Source of the DNA: Neodiprion pinetum | Taxonomy: Eukaryota; Arthropoda; Insecta; Hymenoptera; Diprionidae | Reading direction: 5' to 3' | Assembly (NCBI RefSeq): GCF_021155775.2 | Contig: NC_060232.1 | Location: forward strand, 38,413,089-38,477,088 | Length of the DNA: 64,000 nt | Shown here: in pieces, positions 57,590 through 64,000 of the stretch | Layout of the letters: every line of letters begins with the position of its first letter | How positions within the stretch are numbered: position 1 is the first letter of the stretch | Notes under the pieces: generated by a model | What the model was told of the DNA's origin: nothing | The model's database searches: none | The model's input: only the letters and a program-made list of their open reading frames with translations | Made by a program: the position numbers and the translations under genes

Positions 57590-60500
57590 GGCATTCGGCC
57601 AATTGGTTCGAAAAATAACCCAAGTACAATGACTCATCGAATCATTTAATGTTACAGCTTAGCCATAATATTGAGTGACTTCCTTTCAAAGGTCGAAAAT
57701 GAGTCATTCTCCTTATACCCATCCTTCTTTTTACCCTCTCCAGAATCCGGTTTATGGTAGGGTAATAAAGCAAAGTTTCGAGGCGTTGATGGGAAATGAA
57801 AAATTCGTCACAACGTCCGAATGATATCAGCATTTGGCGAAATGCTCGCCATGTGTTCTAAACCCGCAGCTTGTGCGCGTTCGAACGATGACGAATCATC
57901 GGTGGTTACAAGCGCATAGCTCAAGCCGCAGACCATTAAAAGCCATGCAAAACCATGCCCTGTTGACACACACAACTTGTAACCCAAAACTCGACAAGCC
58001 TGTAAAACCCCTTAGCGGAATTTTTCCTCGGCCATAATTGGAACGGATTAACCCACGAACGAAAACGAAGCTCTTTCCACTGTAATTGCTCGACATTCTA
58101 TACGCCCAGCGGTAAACTGCGAGGGTTTTTCTATTATACCTGACAACGCTGTTAGAAACTATCGTAAAGAGAGTTTTACGGTCGCAGGTAAGCATTTTAA
58201 CAACGAGGTACACATTATTGCACGGAGCCCCGTTATAAGTCGTATTATCTTGTTTCAGGAATTGGTAAGCGTGGCTGAGGTGCAATCAGAGAACACGAAG
58301 TGTCGGTGATCGACTCTGCAAGGTGTCGAGTCCGAGACGGATTCCAGACTTTTCAGATCACAGTAATTACGTTTGCTCCGCGTGTACGGCGAGAAGAAGA
58401 AAAAAAGGAAGCAGTCCAATGTCCGCGAGTACATGCAACAATGGTAGAAAATTATTGAGAAAAGAAATTCATCCGACTTGTATACAATATTCATTTGATT
58501 CAATGGAATGGCCCACTTTCGATATATACATAAATTTTATCCGAACACAAGGAACGTTTCATCATAATTGCGGAAGGAAGAATTGTTCGGTACCGATGCC
58601 GGCAAAAAATGGTGTCGAAGAAGAAAACTTTCTTCATTCACCTTGGCACCCAACTCGTCGTTTGGTAATCGTAATCGCTAAAGATTGCACGAGCTCCGTG
58701 AAAACTTGTAATATTTAGAAACCAAATGGATTCGTGCTGGTTATAATTTGGCGAAGGTTTTTAACCCATCGAGTTAAGAAACCCGTAACGACAACCTTCG
58801 TCTCTGAAACTCGTGAATTGCAAGCTCCGCTTAAGCCAAGGGGAGTCTTCGAGGTGCTTAGTTGTAATTTCTGCAGATTTTGAAGGGTGTTTGCGCGTGC
58901 AGCAGCGCATAGGGGTGAATTCTCATGGAGAATTGGTTCCAAGCGAGGCAGATAATAAGAAAAAAAGAAGAAGATAGAGAGAGAAGCGTGTGGGAACGCA
59001 CTGGCAGCGGTATTATATACATTAGGACTGAGAGAAGAAAAAGGACGAGGAGAAGAAGAAGGGCCCACGAAAGGCGCACCCGTATGGGGTCCTGTTACCG
59101 GAGGCAAAGGGGCGCTACCAGCTTCTGTTACCACCAGGACAGACCCGTGCTCTGTAATATGTGCTACCGTTACCGCCGTGTCGCCTGCAGCCTGCGGCGA
59201 TGCTGTGCCCTTCGTCGAGAGGGATTAATTTGAGAGAGGCATCGAGGGTCACGGTCTGAAGAATTCAACTTAACCTTGAAGGGTGAAATGACAGGACGAT
59301 GGCGGGTGGCGACAACTTTGTTGAAATTAAATTCCTGTTAAAAACATTCAAAATTCCCCCTGACGTATTTTCTACGAAATTTGTTAGGTAATGTTGGAGA
59401 GATTTTGTGACCAAAGGTTCCAGAAGTTCTACACCTTGAATATACAAATTTGGATCTAAAAACACAAAGTATCGCTTCGTTTTATACAAATCATTAGAAA
59501 TTGAACTAGAACATTTCCGAAAGTTGGGTTAACTGAATTTAGTAAAGCATCGTTAAAGTTTTAAAACGATTTATTAATCCGAGTCTCACACACCTGCGGA
59601 AACTTCCATTTTACTTACACGGGGTTAACAAGATCCGAGCCAACTCGCGGTCTCTGAGCCCTCAAAGTTGTTTCGATCGTTCTTCATTTTACTCGCACAA
59701 ACAACTTTGATTCAAGCACGCTGATTTTGAAATTGTGCGTTAAAATCGGTTCCTTGATCAGCTGAACCTCATATAAGTGACTAGGGTTAAAAAAGGTTTT
59801 TCAAGTATGGTCCGTCATAATTCCATGAATTTTCTCTTACTTTTCCCGATGAACGAAATTTCCTGACTGTTCCCGGTTTTCCGGACAAAATCTAGCCAAT
59901 ATTTACTCGAAAAATCAGTAAGAAATCACTGAGAATCAGTGAGAATTGGAATAGGATTGAAATCAATAGAGACCAAGCTAAATCCAACATTTTAAATCAC
60001 TCGTAAATCAGCAACGAGAAGTCGAACGACTCTGAAAGTTTAGTCATCTTTCAACATTGCAAATCACTTGGGAATCAGTGTAAGTCATGAAATCCTTTAC
60101 CACGGTTAAAGATTCGTTGATTGAGATTATTCGGTGATTTCCAAGTAGATAGACCCTGAAGAAATTCCCAACTGCCTCCTGTCTTCGTTGAAAAGTCGTT
60201 TTCTTTGAGGACATACGACATGGTGTCGCGTTTAGTTTTCGTTTTTCGTAACGAAAACACCCAGCCCACTTCCTAGAAGTTGTTTAAAAGAGTGGATCTT
60301 ATGTCTCTCGTTTTTGCATTTGAAAAACGAACTAATTAACGAACGAACGTACGATCTAATGAATGGATTCCTTGTGCTGTTCTAAATTCAGCCACGAGCC
60401 TCGAATGTATGCATAGATGTGCGTACAACTAACGCACACGGACGAACAAAATACTCGACGTAACACGCGCGACTTATGAATCACAGCAAAGTATACAGCG

Positions 60501-60961
60501 TGAGTAACTACAACTCGTCATGCACCGTATCGCATCTATGTGTATACATGCATATGGTTTCGAAAAATGTGTAAAACAAATATGTAGAATGGTTGCGATT
60601 GAATGGAATCTTCTGTTGCAGTGACCCCGACCCCTGCTCGATTTGTACGGACCATTTACAGTCAATGAATGAACTCTTTCATCAGCCTCCGACTGTGGGC
60701 TCGATATACTCATGGACACGTGGTGGTTACGCCTCAACTCAAAGTCACGCAGCATTCGATGGTGCAGTGGAAGAGATGGAATTGAGTCGTGAAGAAACAC
60801 TGTCAATAAATACCATGACGGAAAGTTGTTTAAAAAGTCGAATTTTGGCCTCTTCTCTGATTTACTGCGTCTATGATTCAACGTTCAGGACTTTCGTTAG
60901 GTCCGTAATTATATCAAACTGTACAGAAAGTGGAAATCCTTTGTTCATTGTGCATATTTAT
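57590..60961. other. Intergenic, no gene supported
   Basis: Frames at 58323-58718, 58925-59233 and 60593-60973 have no recognisable domain, and the last starts with TTG. GTGAGAATCAGT-type words recur near 59925-59950. A single TGTGGGAA lies at 58989. Confidence 0.35.
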
Positions 60962-60988
60962 GGTGTCCGGTAAAAAATCCGTAACAAA
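60962..60988. repeat. 28 bp dispersed repeat, copy 2
   Basis: Matches 57313-57340 except for one A in the A run. Confidence 0.6.
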
Positions 60989-60989
60989 T

Positions 60990-61696
60990 TCAAGGACATT
61001 AAAAATGGAATATTTTCAAGACACAGGAAAAATTCAAGGATAGTGTCCAAGACTTTTTCATGAGATCCAGATTTGGGCAACAGTAAAGAGAAGAATCTCG
61101 CCACAGCGTGTCTGCTAATCTGATCAGTTTCATCAACGCCTGTGACCGAAGCATTTTGCTACAGTTTCGTACGTCCTTGAAAGATTATCATGACCATTGA
61201 CGATACAGCGATTAGTCGAGACCGATGATCACGCGCCTCGTGTGTCTACTTGTTCATTTACCGTCGGCATCGCTTGACTCGTGTAACCACGATTAGAATA
61301 CCCAATCGTGTTTGCTATTATCATACCTACAGTGGCCGTACGACGAGGAGGTTACGGGTCACTACAATTGACCCTTCGTCCCAACTCGAGTCCACCGGAG
61401 TCAGTGATTTGGTAATACGAATGGAGGCATCGGGAGAATTGAAAAATGAGATGTTGGAGATGAACATGAAAAGGTTCTTTCAAAGCTTCAAATTAATGTC
61501 TCTGTTTTGAAACACTGCGAGTTCCTCGATCGATTAGCCGAACTTGTGGAGTTTATTGAAACGAAACATGGATGCACGCATACGTCGAGTGTTCTAAAGG
61601 TTCTAAACTTGAACAATCCAATTCAACGAACAAGTTTTCTCGGATAAAAATCATACGAATGAAATTCTCTTGTCGCTTGTTCTTTTTACTTCAATG
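60990..61696. other. Intergenic, no gene seen
   Basis: No recognisable frame or repeat beyond short chance open frames. Confidence 0.35.
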
Positions 61697-61698
61697 TA

Positions 61699-62050
61699 CA
61701 CTGGGGGACAATGAATTTGAGACGGCTAATTTTTTACACCAGACATTTATGTTGGCAACACAGACAAACCTAGAGCGCCATAGTCGGCCGAGCGCGAAAC
61801 AAACTCAATCTCAATAAACGTAACGTAACCTACGACCTTCGAATCTAAGCTTAGAATACCGCGGGGATAATGATTTGTTGGATTGCCACGTATTCTAAGG
61901 TTAGATTCGAGGGTCATGGGTTACGTTACGTTTATTGAGATTGAGTTTGTTTCGCGCTCGGCCGACTGTGGCGCTGTAGGTTTCTCCGTGTTGCCAACAT
62001 AACTGTCCAATGTAAAAAATTAGCCGTCTCAGATTCATTGTCCCCAAGTG
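61699..62050. mobile_element. 352 bp palindromic TA-flanked MITE
   Basis: The arms 61699-61860 and 61888-62050 are about 90% inverted-identical. Outer ends are CACTGGGGGACAATGA and TCATTGTCCCCAAGTG, and TA flanks both sides (61697-61698, 62051-62052). It is almost a full palindrome with a short centre. The CACT ends and TA flanks suggest a Tc1/mariner-type element distinct from the CACTGAG family. Confidence 0.82.
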
Positions 62051-62052
62051 TA

Positions 62053-63549
62053 CACAGAGAGTGAACGAAAGTGATAAATATCGAGTGATCGAAAAGCCGT
62101 AAAATTTATTCACACGTTTCATCGTTAATTTTCCAATCTAGTTTCATAATTATTCGCACGATCGTCGACAAAGAAATTATGTAACACGAATTAGAGAAAT
62201 TATGATAGAATTGAAGACGTGTGTCATTAAACGCCTGCACGCAGCGTAAACTCGTGAGGTTGGAATAAGTTGGCTTATGATAATACGCCCGCGGGCTGCA
62301 CGTGACCGCGTTGACACTCGGCATCAAACGAGGGTTAATTATTACTCTGATTGGCGTGTGCCGAGACGCCGTCTGGCGCGTGCTGACTGCTTAGGCATTT
62401 ATATGTAACGCGTGTCGGTCGTGCACCGCAGGCTTGACGGACTGGACGTGCGCGTGTGTACACGTTTTACATGCATGGATACGTACGTACGGTGACGTCT
62501 CTAGTTGCGAAAGAAAAGGCGGCAAGAAAGAAGACGGGGAAGAAAACGTCATTGATTTGAAACGAACCATCTGATCTTCGTCTAAGCTTTTGGTTAGGTA
62601 TATAATTATTTATTTCCACTATCCTCTATTTTTTTGGCTTTATAAATAGATGTATATCAACATCAATTTGATATTTAAATAATAGATATCCGATCTTCGT
62701 CCAAGCTTTTTTTTCATATCACATCTTTCCAGTATCCTGTGTTTCTTTGTTTTTTAAATAGATCTTTGTTAAATAGCTTATGAATATAATAATTTGAAGA
62801 GTACTAAATGTACGTGTTTCATGGAAAGCGTAATGATGCTGCCGAAAGAAATGTTGATTTGTTTGGCCGACCAACTTTCTCGATAAATAAAAGAAAAAAA
62901 TAATTAATAAATTAATTAATTTATATAAAAAAAAAAAAAAAAAAAAAACAAGAAATATTCGATGTGGATTAACGGTGAAAAATTTGGTGTAAAACTCGTT
63001 CGATTTTACTCCGCGATGAGTCATTTTAAAAACATCCCGCCATAGTCATTTTTTTTTCCATTACAACAGTATCGTGGAACATTTAATTTTTCAAGATTGT
63101 ACCGATAATACTGATTTTTGTCAACAAATAGCAATACTAAAATGACTGATTTTGTTCGTTCGATTCGTTAAAAACAGTTTTTCGAACAAAACGATCCAGC
63201 GCGGAGTAAAATTTAACGACTCTGCGCGTAAAAAAAAAAAATTAAAAAAATAAAAATATCACTATTATTAAACAGTTTGAAAAACAAAAAAAAAAACCTG
63301 ATAACGAAGCTCTTGTCAATAATTCGAGTCTATTTGTTTATAAAATTTCTACGGGCAAACACTCGCGTTAACTAAAAATTTTACGAATATACTATTCTAT
63401 TCGATAGAAACTTGACTAAATAAAAAAAATGCCCGATAATTATCGACCGCGCAACCAGCTTAATTGGAACGGGGCAAGAGGTCGTGGGGTCTAAGGCCCT
63501 TTTTCCCGCCGCCCCTCGGGGGTCTCGACGTTCGTAAAGAGGAAGGAAG

Positions 63550-63582
<33 letters not shown>

Positions 63583-63639
63583 AAGAAGAGTGGAAGAAAC
63601 GGAAGGGGAAAAAAAAAATTCTCAATCCTCCGGGGCCCG
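62053..63639. other. Intergenic, no gene seen
   Basis: AT-rich with poly-A at 62928-62948, followed by a GC-richer change at 63450 and (AAAG)n at 63547-63575. Confidence 0.4.
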
Positions 63640-64000
63640 TTACGCTGCAGGATCAGGATCTGGGCCAGCCGCTTGCGCACGTGCTAAGAATTTCCCACGC
63701 GTTTGCCGCCCTGCAGCCGGCGGCGTCGGCGTCTCCTTCGGCTCCTTGAGAGGACCAGAAAACACCGTAGAATTCTGAATGCCGAGAGACGCTGGGTCCC
63801 CATTGTGCCCACCGGCACGAGGACCCCAAAGGAGGGCCCGACGGTTACCCGTCGCGGATTTTGTGCTCAATGTACCCGCAAGATCACGCGACAGGCGTGC
63901 CTTGACTTCTCTTTGCAAAGAGCGACAAGTCGAGAAATCTGCTGCAAGCTTCCCTCCTCGATCGGAGAGGATCGCATTATTATTGAAATTATCAGCGTTA
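63640..64000 (-). other. Open frame running in from the right edge, possible partial exon
   Basis: On the minus strand the frame is open from the window edge for 119 codons to a TAA at 63640-63642. No ATG occurs in frame, so if real it would be a terminal exon or gene end. Its predicted product is rich in A, G, P and R (for example SGPLKEPKETPTPPAAGRQT) with no domain I recognise. The stretch is GC-rich, where chance open frames are common, and this is the main alternative. Confidence 0.18.

Noticed and set aside
51499..58996. Additional Su(H)-consensus matches at 51499, 56591 and 58989
   Set aside because: About eight matches to YGTGRGAA are expected by chance on both strands of 64 kb, and none is near a supported promoter.
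60593..60973. 126-codon plus-strand frame
   Set aside because: Starts with TTG and has no recognisable domain; an opposing frame overlaps it.

Overview
The window looks like nuclear DNA of an insect. A hymenopteran, possibly a basal (sawfly-like) one, is my best guess, but I cannot confirm the species. The evidence is an AT-rich background with normal CpG use, many microsatellites and long homopolymers, several small inverted-repeat DNA transposons, and a Bearded-family (Notch pathway) gene, a family known from insects. There is no sign of operons, CRISPR or bacterial features. I see only five convincing protein-coding genes and one transposase frame; most of the 64 kb is non-coding.

Left third (1-23 kb): a tandem array of four paralogous genes, all on the minus strand (1-964 cut by the window edge, 7682-9109, 14901-16328, 18227-19624). 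Each encodes a protein of about 465-475 residues with a conserved N-terminal helical region (MPK..xPA.LQ start, no recognisable F-box) followed by degenerate cysteine-containing leucine-rich repeats like those of FBXL/AMN1 proteins. Every coding region is uninterrupted, and each ATG is preceded by a strong 3' splice acceptor 16-18 nt upstream, so each gene probably has a spliced non-coding leader. Non-coding blocks around the genes are also duplicated, which outlines tandem duplication units; extra blocks without a gene suggest lost members. The unit of the gene at 18.2-19.6 kb is interrupted, relative to its neighbour, by about 2.4 kb that contains an IS5/PIF-Harbinger-like DDE transposase frame with half a THAP zinc finger and no ATG.

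Middle (23-43 kb): gene-poor. It holds a 1.19 kb element with arms of about 290 bp, a 130 bp TA-flanked MITE, large (GAA)n and (CT)n arrays, poly-C/poly-G runs and a 92 bp minisatellite.

43.4-45.2 kb: a compact single-exon Bearded-family gene (E(spl)m4/m-alpha type, 169 residues). It has a near-complete Notch-target layout: a Su(H) site, a proneural E-box, a CRE palindrome and a TATA box in the last 90 bp of the promoter, and four K boxes, one Brd box and one GY box in the 3' UTR. Its product is expected to restrain Neuralized-dependent Delta signalling.

Right third (45-64 kb): no convincing gene. It contains a CpG-rich block at 48.5-49.1 kb, further copies of the TA-flanked MITE, two long hairpin elements (57.4 and 61.7 kb), C/G runs of 25-28 nt, and a GC-rich frame running off the right edge.
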